Source of the DNA: IGN2 sp964639955
Lineage (GTDB): Bacteria > Bacteroidota > Ignavibacteria > Ignavibacteriales > Ignavibacteriaceae
Length of the DNA: 64,000 nt
Reading direction: 5' to 3'
Assembly: GCA_964639955.1 (NCBI GenBank)
Contig: CAZXGJ010000001.1
Location: 1 to 64,000 of the forward strand
Of this stretch, positions 26,078 to 35,937 are shown piece by piece (positions within the stretch are counted from its first letter, which is position 1; each line of letters starts with the position of its first letter). The notes under the pieces were generated by a model. It was not told the origin of the DNA, made no database searches, and worked only from the letters and a program-made list of their open reading frames with translations. Position numbers and translations under genes: made by a program.

Positions 26078-27238
26078 ATGAATAAAGACTTCCTGCTGTT
26101 CCATAAACCATTCCTTTCAGAGGAAGAAGTTGATGAAATAGTTGATACCGTTCGTTCTGGCTGGCTTAGCATGGGGCCCAAAACGATACGGTTCGAAAAT
26201 GAATTTAACAAATACATTGGCTCCAGAAAATCTATAGCGGTAAGTTCCTGGACTGCTGCCGGACATCTTACACTTGAGGCTTTCGGTATAAAGGCAGGTG
26301 ATGAAGTTATCGTACCCACAATGACATTTCCCGCCACTGCAGAAATTGTTTGTTACTTTGGTGCTAAACCGGTAATTGTTGATGTTGCCGAGGATACTTT
26401 GAACATTTCTAACAAAGAAATTGAAAAAGCAATTACCCCTAAAACCAAAGCCATCATACCCGTTCATTATGGCGGACAGCCTTGTGATATGGATGAAATT
26501 CTTGAAATAGCAAAGAAGTATAATTTACGGGTTCTCGAAGATGCCGCTCATTCACTCCCGGCAACATACAAAGGAAAGAAAATCGGTACTATTTCAGAAG
26601 TTACCTGCTTCAGCTTCTATGCTACCAAAACACTTTCTACAGGTGAAGGCGGGATGATATGTACCAATGATGATGAATTAGCTGAACGGTGCTCTATAAT
26701 GCGCTTACACGGAATTAACAGGGACGCCTGGAAACGTTACAGTGAATCAGGCTCATGGTATTATGAGGTTGTTGCCCCGGGATTCAAATATAACTTTACA
26801 GATTTACAAGCTTCATTAGGTCTTCCGCAGCTTAAAAAAGTTGATATTATGTGGGAATCAAGAAAAAGAATTGCAGCCAAATATACCGAAGCTCTGAAAG
26901 ATCTGGATTTAATTGAATTGCATACTATTAAAAACGACAGAGAATCCTCCTGGCATTTATTTCCTATACGGCTGCACATAGATAGGCTTAATAAAACCCG
27001 AGCACAAATAATTGAAGAACTACGTAAAAATAATATTGGTGTTGGTGTTCATTTTATGCCTGTCCACCAGCATTTATATTACTCGGAAACGTTTAATTTA
27101 AGTGATGAAAATTTTCCGGTTGCATCCAGTGTCTTTCCAAGGTTACTTTCTTTACCCATTTATCCGGGGATGACCGATCAGAGTGTTGATCGGGTTATAA
27201 ATGTATTAACTGATATACTGAACAGGGCTAAAAAATAG
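26078..27238 (+). CDS. DegT/DnrJ/EryC1/StrS sugar aminotransferase
   Basis: 386 residues. PLP-dependent transfer of an amino group to a keto sugar nucleotide. Family blocks: SGWLSMGPKTIRFENEF, VPTMTFPATAEIV, IPVHYGGQPCDMD, EDAAHSLPATYKG, and FSFYATKTLSTGEGGM with the PLP lysine at 184. The product would be an amino sugar for the polymer, a possible substrate for the nearby GNAT. The gap upstream suggests its own promoter. Confidence 0.93.
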   Translation: MNKDFLLFHKPFLSEEEVDEIVDTVRSGWLSMGPKTIRFENEFNKYIGSRKSIAVSSWTAAGHLTLEAFGIKAGDEVIVPTMTFPATAEIVCYFGAKPVIVDVAEDTLNISNKEIEKAITPKTKAIIPVHYGGQPCDMDEILEIAKKYNLRVLEDAAHSLPATYKGKKIGTISEVTCFSFYATKTLSTGEGGMICTNDDELAERCSIMRLHGINRDAWKRYSESGSWYYEVVAPGFKYNFTDLQASLGLPQLKKVDIMWESRKRIAAKYTEALKDLDLIELHTIKNDRESSWHLFPIRLHIDRLNKTRAQIIEELRKNNIGVGVHFMPVHQHLYYSETFNLSDENFPVASSVFPRLLSLPIYPGMTDQSVDRVINVLTDILNRAKK

Positions 27239-27251
27239 CTTATTGCTCTCC

Positions 27252-27827
27252 ATGAGCAAATATCAAAAAATATTAAAACGTATTTTTGATCTTTTTCTGA
27301 GTTCCATTCTACTGATTATTTCTACTCCCATTTTTATTATAGTTGCAATTGCAATAAAACTTGACTCTAAAGGCCCGGTTTTTTTCATCCATGAAAGAAC
27401 CGGGATGAATGGAAAAAATTTTAAGATGATAAAATTCAGGGGAATGGTACAGAATGCTTTGGAAATTGGTCCCGAACTCACTCAGCATAACGATCCGCGT
27501 ATTACTCGTGTAGGTAAATTTCTCAGACGAACCAGCTTAGATGAAATTCCTCAGTTTATCAATGTTCTAAAAGGTGAGATGAGCATTGTAGGTCCGAGAC
27601 CTGAAATAACATCAATTACAGCAAAGTACACCCCCGTTGAAAAACGTGTTTTTAACTTCAGACCGGGTATTACCGGTATTTCTCAGATTAATGGCAGGCA
27701 GATGCTTTCTCCTTCTGATAGAGTACGTATGGAAATTCATTACTATGAAAAAGCATCTTTTATTTCGGACATTATCATAATGTTAAAAACATTTTCTGTT
27801 GTTATTAGTAATGAAGGCAATATTTGA
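27252..27827 (+). CDS. Initiating phosphoglycosyltransferase (PglC/WcaJ-type sugar transferase)
   Basis: 191 residues from ATG 27252 (TTG 27243 possible). A single re-entrant membrane segment at the start (LFLSSILLIISTPIFIIVAI), then the catalytic core: KGPVFFIHERTGMNGKNFKM, RITRVGKFLRRTSLDEIPQ, and VLKGEMSIVGPRPE. The short form lacks the four-helix domain of WcaJ. It moves the first sugar phosphate to undecaprenyl phosphate and thereby starts repeat-unit synthesis. Last gene of the locus. Confidence 0.93.
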   Translation: MSKYQKILKRIFDLFLSSILLIISTPIFIIVAIAIKLDSKGPVFFIHERTGMNGKNFKMIKFRGMVQNALEIGPELTQHNDPRITRVGKFLRRTSLDEIPQFINVLKGEMSIVGPRPEITSITAKYTPVEKRVFNFRPGITGISQINGRQMLSPSDRVRMEIHYYEKASFISDIIIMLKTFSVVISNEGNI

Positions 27828-27903
27828 ATTTAAAAGATTTTGCTTTAATAAATTCTTATCATCACCATTATTAGTCTTCAAAATTTAATTACTACAAATT
27901 CAA

Positions 27904-27970
27904 CCTCAAACTTGTCTGAGGATACTTTTGCACTAGCTAATGCAAAACAAAATTGATAGTTTTTTTTTCC
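27904..27970 (+). terminator. Possible transcript end after the polysaccharide locus
   Basis: Two small hairpins lie in the 205-base gap: cctca/tgagg (27904-27908 with 27917-27921) and ttttgca/tgcaaaa (27926-27932 with 27941-27947). A run of nine T follows at 27960-27968. The T run is 12 bases past the second stem, so intrinsic termination is uncertain. Confidence 0.3.
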
Positions 27971-28032
27971 CCTTGCCTTGATTTAATCTAAATACTATGT
28001 TTCTCTCGCAAAATCATCTTAAAAGGAGTTTA

Positions 28033-31000
28033 ATGAAAACAGTATCGGTGCTTATTCTGCCCGCACTTTATATATTATTTTTATTTCCTGATTTACACTC
28101 CCAGAGTTTTAAACTAATTGAATCCAATCAAGATTATCTAATCGCACGTATTGATTTTGGTAATACTTATTCAGTCGTTGATACACTTATAGACGGTAAG
28201 ATTTTTCAAAAGATAAAAGGAAGAGATGATTTATTCCGAAACCCGGGTGAACCCTGGCTGCCCGTTTATTTATTAAACATAGGAATCCCCTTCTCCAGTC
28301 AGCCGGAGGTAAAAATAATCAGCAAGGAACAAACTACATTTAGAAATAAATTAATAATTCCATTCCCGCAAAATGACCCCAGTTTTGAATCACAGGATGT
28401 TGGTTTATTAAATAAAGATATTTATTCTAATAACCAATTATTTCCACCAGCAGAAGCTGAGTTAGATCAGTCGATAATATTTCGTTATGCGCGGGTTTTC
28501 GGGCTAAAAGTTTCTCCGTTTCAATATAATCCGGTAACCAGGGATCTGGTTTATAACAAATCTGTAACTTTAAAAGTTGACTTCAATAATAATTATACCT
28601 CAGGATTCACTTCCTACACCGATGCAATGACGGACGAATTCCTTAAAAGTTCAGTTGTAAATTATGACGCGGCGAAAAATTTTACCGGGAAAAACGTTTC
28701 AGAGAGCTTAGCCGGTTCGCAATCGGGGTATTGGTATAATCCGAATAAAAATTACTATAAGTTGTATGTTAAAGAAGAAGGTGTTTACAGGGTAACATAT
28801 GAGGAACTTATCTCTGCAGGAGTACCACTTGGAACAAGCACAAAAAACAGTAAGCTTGAACTTTTTTGTAACGGGCTGCCTGTGCCAATTGATGTGATTG
28901 ATGAAGGCGACAGTATATTCAATGCAGGCGATTACTTTCAATTCGTTGGTCAACCTGCTTCTCCTTCTCCTAATGTTAAAATGAACATTTATAATCTAAC
29001 CAATGTTTACTGGTTTTCATACGAAAGTGATTCTTCTGGATATTTTTACAAGCCCAAAAACGGTTACCCGCAGTCATATAGTAAAACTTATTATGCCTCG
29101 CGCCACACAGTTCATTTTGAAGAAGATTCGATTTATGAAAGATTGGGCTATTCGAATAATTCAAATATCGATCACTGGTTTTGGGGAAAAGCAACAGCTC
29201 AAAACAATCAGTCAACCGGTTCTTTTGAACATCATTTTGATGGATTTGAAAATCACATACTCGATTCGCATTGGGTAAATCTTAAAGTTGCAATGCATGG
29301 GCTTACGAACAGCCAATGGTGTAATACAGATCATAAAGCATTTATCTCAATTACCGATCAACCTATCGGAAATATAGAATGGGATGGTCAGCAGGAGAGA
29401 ATTTTTAATAAGAATTTTTATGTATCGGATGATAGTATTCATATTTTCCCTACAGGCAACAGGTTGAATGTAAAAGTTACAGGCGAAGCTTGTGTTACCG
29501 GTAGTGATGAAATCAGAATTAATTGGTACGAGTTTGAATACTGGAGGGCCAACAGGGCGAACGTTAACCATTTCTCTTTTAAAAGTCCTGATTTCGGTTC
29601 TATCAGATTTTGGATTTCCAGCTGGTTTAGAAGTGACATCAAAATATATTTGCCGGATAGGGCAAAAGTAATTTCAAATCCTTTAATTACCAGCGATAAT
29701 TATGTAATTTTTGTAGATACAACAAATACCGGTAATCCCTACTTTTGTGCTTCTCAGGATTATTATTTAACTGTCGATTCTATAAGAGCCGATGTGCCTT
29801 CAGATTTGCGGAACCTGTCTAACGGCGCTGACTATATTATTATTACCCATCCGCTCTTTTCAGATCTGGCAAATACACTTGCCGATTACCGGCAAAATAA
29901 TTTTCCTGATGAAAGTATCCCAAGCCCCCGGATTGAAGTTGTTGATGTCTTCCAGATCTATGACGAATTCTCGTACGGTCTTCTGGATCCTTATGCTCTG
30001 AAGAATTTTGTAAAATATGCTTTTGAAAACTGGCAATCGCCGGCACCGTCATATATTGTATTGGTTGGTGACATGAGTTATGATTACAGAGCCCTGCTTC
30101 AATCAAGCCGTCCTAATTTTATTCCTTCAATACCATATTTTGCCGAGCAGTATGGAGAGGCTGCAAGCGACAATCTTATGGTCGCAGTATCCGGAACTGA
30201 TCCTGCACCCGATCTTGCTATTGGAAGATTGTCAATGGAAAACGTTGAAGAAGGAAGCATTATAATCAATAAAATACTAAATTATCCTGATGATCCTTCT
30301 AAACCATGGAAACAGGATATTTTGCTTGTATCCTCCGGCCTTAGTCTGGAAGATGAAATTCAGTTTGGATTCAATGACGCTAATATTGCTTTATGCCAGA
30401 CTTATGTTGCACCGCAGGGGTTTCATTGTTCTAAAGTATTTAACTTTCCCAGTAAGCCTGAGCATGAACCTTTTCAGGGGGGCGGACCCGAAATAAGAGC
30501 AGAAATAAATGAAGGTACCGTGCTACTAAATTACTATGGTCATGGTGGTGGGTATCAGTGGGATTTGGTATTTTTAGTGGACGATATCTATCTGCTTGAA
30601 AATGAAGGAAGACTGCCGGTTATTTTAAGCGTAACTTGTTATACAGCTCACTTCGATAACCAGAATGTCTTCGGAGAAATTTTTAATGAAGTTGAAGGAA
30701 AGGGCAGCATAGGATTTTACGGAAGCAGCGGATTAACTTATTGGGGAGTGGGAAAAGCTATTAACAATTATTTGTTCGAAGATATTTTTATAAATAGAAA
30801 TTACGTAATGGGTAAAGCAATTCTTTACTCAAAAAACAAAGTACCCTCAACTGGAATTTATGGCAGCCAGATAGCTCTGTTAACATATCTTGGTGATCCT
30901 GTTTTGAAATTAGCATTACCCGATAAACCGGATTTTGTAATAACTTCATCGGATATTACGCTTGACCCGGAAAATCCGTTGCTTGGCGATACTATTTCGG

Positions 31001-33765
31001 TTAAACTAAACATCCTGAACCTCGGAACTGTTTTTCCTAACGATTCGGTTACTGTTGAACTCGAAGCCGGTTCGGCTGATACATCTTACCAGGTTGGTTT
31101 TTATAAATTGGGCAGTTTTGGCGAAAAAGATTCTGTTTATTTTACCTGGGTGCCCGATCGCGGTGGTTTGTACAGATTAACTGCACGTGTTAATGAAACA
31201 AACTCTATTCCGGAAAATGATCATTCTGATAACATTGCCACAGGCTATTATATCATTTTTAATATAAGTGAACCTTACATCTTAGAACCGATTGATGGAT
31301 TTTCTACCCAGAACAATAAAGTTGATTTTGTTTTTGCCGATATAGGTCATTATATCAAAAAAGAACTTAATACTATTATTGAAATTGACACTTCGTTTTA
31401 TTTTACCAATCCAATATTTAATTCAGGACTTCTGACACCATCGAACGGTCAAATGAAATGGAGCTCGCCAACCCTTTTACCGGGGATTTATTTTTGGAGA
31501 GCCAGAATTTTCGATGGTATACAATATGGAAATTGGGGACCAATAAGAAGTTTTACTGTTATGAATAATCCAAAAGATGGCTATTTTGCCCACGGTAAAA
31601 TACTTGAAACCTTCGGTACTTATAATATTGAATATTCAGATTCCTCAAAAAGTCTTATCCTTAATACAGATCCGCTTCCAGCAAGGCCATCGCAAAACAC
31701 TTTGTTAACACATTTTCTTCCTGACCCGGAATTACCTGACAGTCTTCATCTAACTGCTCTTGCTACAGATGGTACATATCTATACTTTGGCAATATCTGG
31801 GCAACTGCGGGGTCAAGCGGAAAATCTATGATTTATAAAGTAGGCACAGGTAACAACGGTACGGTACAAGGTCAGTTATATGGTTCGTTTTCCAGTTTCA
31901 GGGATTCAATAAAAAACTCTATGACTTACCACAGTGACGGAAATATTTATGTTGCAGTGGGAATGTCTCATAAGCTTGTAAGAATTAGTATAGCTACTGA
32001 GTTGGTTGATACTATCGATGTTCCGTCCGGTCTGCTCAGATGGGATACATCAAAACCGGTTGATGGACCGGTTTACATTGCATCGGATGGCAATTACATT
32101 TATAATCTTGCCACAAAGGATTCAGCCGGCAACTACAAGTACACTTTAAGAACTCTGGATCCGGTAAATAACTGGCAGCTTGTAAGGCCGGATTTCGTTC
32201 TTTCGGGAAGCAGCTTTGAAGAGGGTATGACAAGTTTTTTTGTTCATGGTGATTATATTTATCCGACAGAATATTTCGATGCTAATTTCATGAGAAGAAT
32301 AAGATTAAGCGATGGTTTTTTTGAGGAAGAATGGGTTGTGATGCATCCTTTCCCTGATAATTTTCAAAGTTATTATGCCTGGTGTTGGGATTGGCAGAAC
32401 GATGACATTTATGCCGGTGTGTACAGGGCTTCAGGGTTTGAACCTAAATTCAGCAGGTTTGCCGGTTATTATGTAGATGCTAGTGGCGCGATAACTACAA
32501 AGCCCGTTGGACCTGTTGCCTGGTGGAATTCTCTTGAATACGATATTAATAATCCAAGCCCAACAGGTACTTTCCGGGTAGATTTGTTAGGCCAGAATTC
32601 ATCCACGAAAAGCTGGGATACTTTACAAACAAATATTCCGGCAAACCTGCCGCTGAATGGTATTGATGCAGACAAATACCAGAATCTCAGGCTCAGTATC
32701 AATTTTACTGATTCAACTTTTAATACAATCGATCCGATGGAGTTCCGCAGTCTGCACCTGGATTATCAAACTCTGCCCGATGCTTATTTTGTCCGTACGG
32801 ATCTTGAATTTGAACAAGACTCATTACTGCAGGGTTATCCGGTAACTATGGACTTTAAATCAAGGAATTACGGTGAGCTCAGTGCAGATTCTTTACATCT
32901 CAATTTTTACCTGAATGGTCTTGACTCAATTATTTATAATACGAAAATTACCATCCCTCCGGATAGCATTTCTAATCAGATTTCATATGTAATCGAAACC
33001 GACGAGCTTCTGTTTGAAAATGTAATTAATGTATTCGGCCAGCAGAATAAAAGGGAATATTTTTACTTCAACAATCTGATAGACAACAGTTTCTTTGTTG
33101 CACGCGATTCATTGCGTCCTCATTTTACAATCACTTTCGATGGAATTGAAATAATAAATAATGATATTGTTTCTTCTAATCCCGAAGTTATTATTACTCT
33201 CGTTGATAACAGTCCTTTACCACTAGATACCAGCTATTTCACTATTGTGCATACGTATAACAAGCAGAGCAAAATATTGCGTTTTTCCAGTCCAGATTTA
33301 GAATTTTCAACCTCACAGGATTCACTAACCAGAGCAATGGTAACCTGGACGCCAACTTTAGAGGATGGAGATCATATTCTTGAAGTTCTTGCTAAAGATG
33401 CTTCAGGAAATTTTTTCGATTCTACATCGTATAGGGTTAAATTTTCAGTCTTCACCGTTAATGATATTACTGATATTTACAATTATCCAAACCCGTTCAA
33501 AGATGGAACTCACTTTACCTTCCTGTTGAAAGGTAACGAAAAGCCGCAGGAAATAAACATTAAAATCTATACTATTGCTGGCCGATTAATCTGGGATTAT
33601 GATATTCCTCCTTCTGAGTTAAATTCAAACTTTAATAAAATCTTCTGGAATGGAAGAGATCAGGATGGCGATGAGATAAGCAATGGAGTTTATTTCTACA
33701 AGGTGATCGCTAAATTTCCTGATAAAACAAAAACTATTACTCAAAAATTAGCCAAAGTAAAATAA
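28033..33765 (+). CDS. Giant C25 (gingipain-type) cysteine peptidase with T9SS sorting domain
   Basis: 1910 residues from ATG 28033, chosen because AAAAGGAG lies seven bases upstream; the ATG at 27997 adds 12 residues before the signal peptide. Order: signal peptide (1-25); propeptide-like beta domain to about 220; C25 catalytic domain about 590-960 with His837 in YYGHGGG and Cys869 in SVTCYTAHFD, a 32-residue spacing close to gingipains; CARDB/FN3-like domains; a probable beta-propeller (about 1240-1480); further CARDB-like modules; and a C-terminal type A sorting domain from 1817 (NYPNPFKDG ... NGVYFYKV). It is expected to be secreted by the type IX system and attached to the surface. The Lys- and Thr-rich end ITQKLAKVK is typical. 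PorU is less likely, because PorU is shorter. Confidence 0.92.
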   Translation: MKTVSVLILPALYILFLFPDLHSQSFKLIESNQDYLIARIDFGNTYSVVDTLIDGKIFQKIKGRDDLFRNPGEPWLPVYLLNIGIPFSSQPEVKIISKEQTTFRNKLIIPFPQNDPSFESQDVGLLNKDIYSNNQLFPPAEAELDQSIIFRYARVFGLKVSPFQYNPVTRDLVYNKSVTLKVDFNNNYTSGFTSYTDAMTDEFLKSSVVNYDAAKNFTGKNVSESLAGSQSGYWYNPNKNYYKLYVKEEGVYRVTYEELISAGVPLGTSTKNSKLELFCNGLPVPIDVIDEGDSIFNAGDYFQFVGQPASPSPNVKMNIYNLTNVYWFSYESDSSGYFYKPKNGYPQSYSKTYYASRHTVHFEEDSIYERLGYSNNSNIDHWFWGKATAQNNQSTGSFEHHFDGFENHILDSHWVNLKVAMHGLTNSQWCNTDHKAFISITDQPIGNIEWDGQQERIFNKNFYVSDDSIHIFPTGNRLNVKVTGEACVTGSDEIRINWYEFEYWRANRANVNHFSFKSPDFGSIRFWISSWFRSDIKIYLPDRAKVISNPLITSDNYVIFVDTTNTGNPYFCASQDYYLTVDSIRADVPSDLRNLSNGADYIIITHPLFSDLANTLADYRQNNFPDESIPSPRIEVVDVFQIYDEFSYGLLDPYALKNFVKYAFENWQSPAPSYIVLVGDMSYDYRALLQSSRPNFIPSIPYFAEQYGEAASDNLMVAVSGTDPAPDLAIGRLSMENVEEGSIIINKILNYPDDPSKPWKQDILLVSSGLSLEDEIQFGFNDANIALCQTYVAPQGFHCSKVFNFPSKPEHEPFQGGGPEIRAEINEGTVLLNYYGHGGGYQWDLVFLVDDIYLLENEGRLPVILSVTCYTAHFDNQNVFGEIFNEVEGKGSIGFYGSSGLTYWGVGKAINNYLFEDIFINRNYVMGKAILYSKNKVPSTGIYGSQIALLTYLGDPVLKLALPDKPDFVITSSDITLDPENPLLGDTISVKLNILNLGTVFPNDSVTVELEAGSADTSYQVGFYKLGSFGEKDSVYFTWVPDRGGLYRLTARVNETNSIPENDHSDNIATGYYIIFNISEPYILEPIDGFSTQNNKVDFVFADIGHYIKKELNTIIEIDTSFYFTNPIFNSGLLTPSNGQMKWSSPTLLPGIYFWRARIFDGIQYGNWGPIRSFTVMNNPKDGYFAHGKILETFGTYNIEYSDSSKSLILNTDPLPARPSQNTLLTHFLPDPELPDSLHLTALATDGTYLYFGNIWATAGSSGKSMIYKVGTGNNGTVQGQLYGSFSSFRDSIKNSMTYHSDGNIYVAVGMSHKLVRISIATELVDTIDVPSGLLRWDTSKPVDGPVYIASDGNYIYNLATKDSAGNYKYTLRTLDPVNNWQLVRPDFVLSGSSFEEGMTSFFVHGDYIYPTEYFDANFMRRIRLSDGFFEEEWVVMHPFPDNFQSYYAWCWDWQNDDIYAGVYRASGFEPKFSRFAGYYVDASGAITTKPVGPVAWWNSLEYDINNPSPTGTFRVDLLGQNSSTKSWDTLQTNIPANLPLNGIDADKYQNLRLSINFTDSTFNTIDPMEFRSLHLDYQTLPDAYFVRTDLEFEQDSLLQGYPVTMDFKSRNYGELSADSLHLNFYLNGLDSIIYNTKITIPPDSISNQISYVIETDELLFENVINVFGQQNKREYFYFNNLIDNSFFVARDSLRPHFTITFDGIEIINNDIVSSNPEVIITLVDNSPLPLDTSYFTIVHTYNKQSKILRFSSPDLEFSTSQDSLTRAMVTWTPTLEDGDHILEVLAKDASGNFFDSTSYRVKFSVFTVNDITDIYNYPNPFKDGTHFTFLLKGNEKPQEINIKIYTIAGRLIWDYDIPPSELNSNFNKIFWNGRDQDGDEISNGVYFYKVIAKFPDKTKTITQKLAKVK

Positions 33766-33836
33766 GTTAAGACCTATAACTTTTCAATTGAAGTGATTAA
33801 CTTTACAGCCAAGTTTATTATACAAAGGAGTTATTA

Positions 33837-35669
33837 ATGTGTGGAATAGTTGGTTACATTGGCGATAAAAACTGTGTGCCAATTTTAATCGATGGTCTTA
33901 AGAGACTCGAATATCGCGGCTACGATTCCGCCGGTATCGGTGTTATACGAGGCAATGATGCCGTAGTAATAAAAAACAAGGGCAAAGTTACACTGCTTGA
34001 AGAAAAAATTAATGAATTAAAACTCACTTCAAATTTAGGTATCGGGCATACACGCTGGGCTACACACGGAATCCCTAACGAACAGAACGCTCATCCTCAC
34101 ACAAATTCAAAGAACGATCTTTTCATTATTCATAACGGTATTATAGAAAATTTTCAGGTAATTAAAAGCGGTCTGCAATCACGCGGGTACATTTTCACCA
34201 GCGATACAGATTCCGAGGTATTTGCGCACCTTATTGATAGTTTTCTTAACCATGGATATAATCTTTCCAAATCGGTTCAGATGGCTTTAAATGAAGTAGA
34301 GGGTACATATGGTCTTGCTGTAATCTATGCAGGTGAACCGGATAAAATAATAGCGGCAAGAAAAGGTTCTCCTTTGGTTTTGGGTCTCGGCAATGGAGAA
34401 AATTTCGTTGCTTCCGATGTTTCAGCAGTACTTGCTCATACAAAACAGATTGTATACCTCGATGACGGCGAATTTGCTGAGGTCTCAAGGAACGGTTACC
34501 AGGTAAAAACTATTGCCGATGAGAATATTGAAAAAGAAATCCATGAAATTGATATGAGCCTGGATGAAATTGATAAGAGCGGCTACGATCATTTTATGCT
34601 TAAAGAAATTATGGAACAACCGGATTCGGTAAGAAATTCAATGCGCGGGAGACTTTTACCTAAAGAAGGAACTGTTAAGCTGGGTGGTTTAGCCGATGTG
34701 GTTGACAGATTGGTTAATTCTAAAAGAATTATTATTTCTGCTTGCGGAACCTCCTGGCATTCTGCTCTTGCTGCCGAATATATGATTGAACAATATACCA
34801 GAATTCCGGTAGAAGTTGAATATGCTTCAGAATTCAGGTACAGGAACCCTGTAATAACCGCAGATGATTCAATATTTTTTATATCCCAGAGCGGTGAAAC
34901 TGCTGATACGCTTGCAGCCTTACGTGAAGCAAAAAGTAAAGGTGCTCTTGTCCTTGGTATTTGTAATGTAGTAGGAAGCACCATTGCACGGGAAAGTATG
35001 GCTGGTGTTTATATTCATGCCGGTCCTGAGATTGGCGTGGCATCAACAAAAGCATTTACTTCGCAGCTTGTAGTACTGGCACTAATAACTTTATTGATAG
35101 GTAACCGTAAAGGACTGGATAAAAGAAGTGCTCAGGAAATTTCAATGGAGCTTGAGAAAATTCCAGGTAAAATAGAGCAAATTCTCAAACTGAATGATGA
35201 AATTGAAAAGCTTGCTGATGAATTTAAAGACGCCAAAAATTTTCTTTACCTTGGTAGAGGTTATAATTTCCCGGTTGCACTGGAAGGAGCACTTAAGTTA
35301 AAAGAAATTTCCTATATCCATGCAGAGGGTTATCCTGCCGCCGAAATGAAACATGGACCTATAGCATTAATTGATGAAAATATGCCGGTAGTTTTCGTTG
35401 CACCAAAGGATTCGACTTATGAGAAAGTGTTAAGCAACATTCAGGAAATAAAAGCCAGAGGCGGAAGAATCCTGGCAATAGCAGATAATAAAGATAATGA
35501 AATTGATAATCTTGTGGACTACTCTATTAAAATACCGAGAACAATTGAAATGCTTACGCCCATTTTAACATCAATCCCTTTGCAGCTGCTTGCCTACCAT
35601 ATCGCGGTTAAAAAAGGTTTGGATGTGGACCAGCCGAGGAACCTTGCAAAAAGTGTTACTGTTGAATAG
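33837..35669 (+). CDS. glmS: Glutamine--fructose-6-phosphate aminotransferase (isomerizing)
   Basis: 610 residues, full length. It makes glucosamine-6-phosphate, the entry to UDP-GlcNAc. N-terminal glutaminase starts with Cys2 (MCGIVGYIGDKNC) and has RLEYRGYDSAGI and THGIPNEQNAHPH; two SIS sugar-isomerase domains follow (ACGTSWHSALAAEYMIEQ, SQSGETADTLAALREAK); the C-terminal DQPRNLAKSVTVE is diagnostic. Ribosome binding site AAAGGAG at 33824-33830. No glmS ribozyme-like leader is evident in the 71-base gap. Confidence 0.98.
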   Translation: MCGIVGYIGDKNCVPILIDGLKRLEYRGYDSAGIGVIRGNDAVVIKNKGKVTLLEEKINELKLTSNLGIGHTRWATHGIPNEQNAHPHTNSKNDLFIIHNGIIENFQVIKSGLQSRGYIFTSDTDSEVFAHLIDSFLNHGYNLSKSVQMALNEVEGTYGLAVIYAGEPDKIIAARKGSPLVLGLGNGENFVASDVSAVLAHTKQIVYLDDGEFAEVSRNGYQVKTIADENIEKEIHEIDMSLDEIDKSGYDHFMLKEIMEQPDSVRNSMRGRLLPKEGTVKLGGLADVVDRLVNSKRIIISACGTSWHSALAAEYMIEQYTRIPVEVEYASEFRYRNPVITADDSIFFISQSGETADTLAALREAKSKGALVLGICNVVGSTIARESMAGVYIHAGPEIGVASTKAFTSQLVVLALITLLIGNRKGLDKRSAQEISMELEKIPGKIEQILKLNDEIEKLADEFKDAKNFLYLGRGYNFPVALEGALKLKEISYIHAEGYPAAEMKHGPIALIDENMPVVFVAPKDSTYEKVLSNIQEIKARGGRILAIADNKDNEIDNLVDYSIKIPRTIEMLTPILTSIPLQLLAYHIAVKKGLDVDQPRNLAKSVTVE

Positions 35670-35718
35670 CTGCTTTTGATGCTATTACTAAAATATTTAT
35701 TTTTAATTCTCAAATTTT

Positions 35719-35791
35719 GGGCAGATAGCTCAGTCGGTAGAGCAATGGACTGAAAATCCATGTGTCGGCGGTTCAATTCCGTCTCTGCCCA
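35719..35791 (+). tRNA. tRNA-Phe (GAA)
   Basis: Cloverleaf: acceptor GGGCAGA/TCTGCCC with discriminator A, D stem GCTC/GAGC, anticodon stem ATGGA/TCCAT with loop ctgaaaa giving anticodon GAA, and T arm with ttcaatt. CCA is not encoded. It lies 49 bases after glmS. Confidence 0.97.
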
Positions 35792-35798
35792 CCTCAAC

Positions 35799-35826
35799 GG
35801 CACTGATACCGACAGTGCCTTTTTTA
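35799..35826 (+). terminator. Rho-independent terminator after tRNA-Phe
   Basis: A 7-bp stem ggcactg/cagtgcc (35799-35805 with 35813-35819) with a 7-base loop, then six T residues. It starts eight bases after the tRNA and should end the glmS-tRNA transcript. Confidence 0.85.
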
Positions 35827-35937
35827 TTTTCTAAATTTTTTATTTAATAATTCTGCCCGCTTTGCGATTAGATCAGGTTGCCTTTTGAATAATGTATAGT
35901 CCGTGATTATATTCGTATCGAAAAAACAAGGAATTAA

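Noticed and set aside
29003..30496. Several 60-90 codon open frames on both strands inside the C25 peptidase gene
   Set aside because: They lie within the long coding frame, have no domain or signal, and no ribosome binding site; shadows of the real gene.
33766..33836. glmS ribozyme or riboswitch upstream of glmS
   Set aside because: The 71-base gap is too short and shows no ribozyme-like pairing; only a ribosome binding site is seen.
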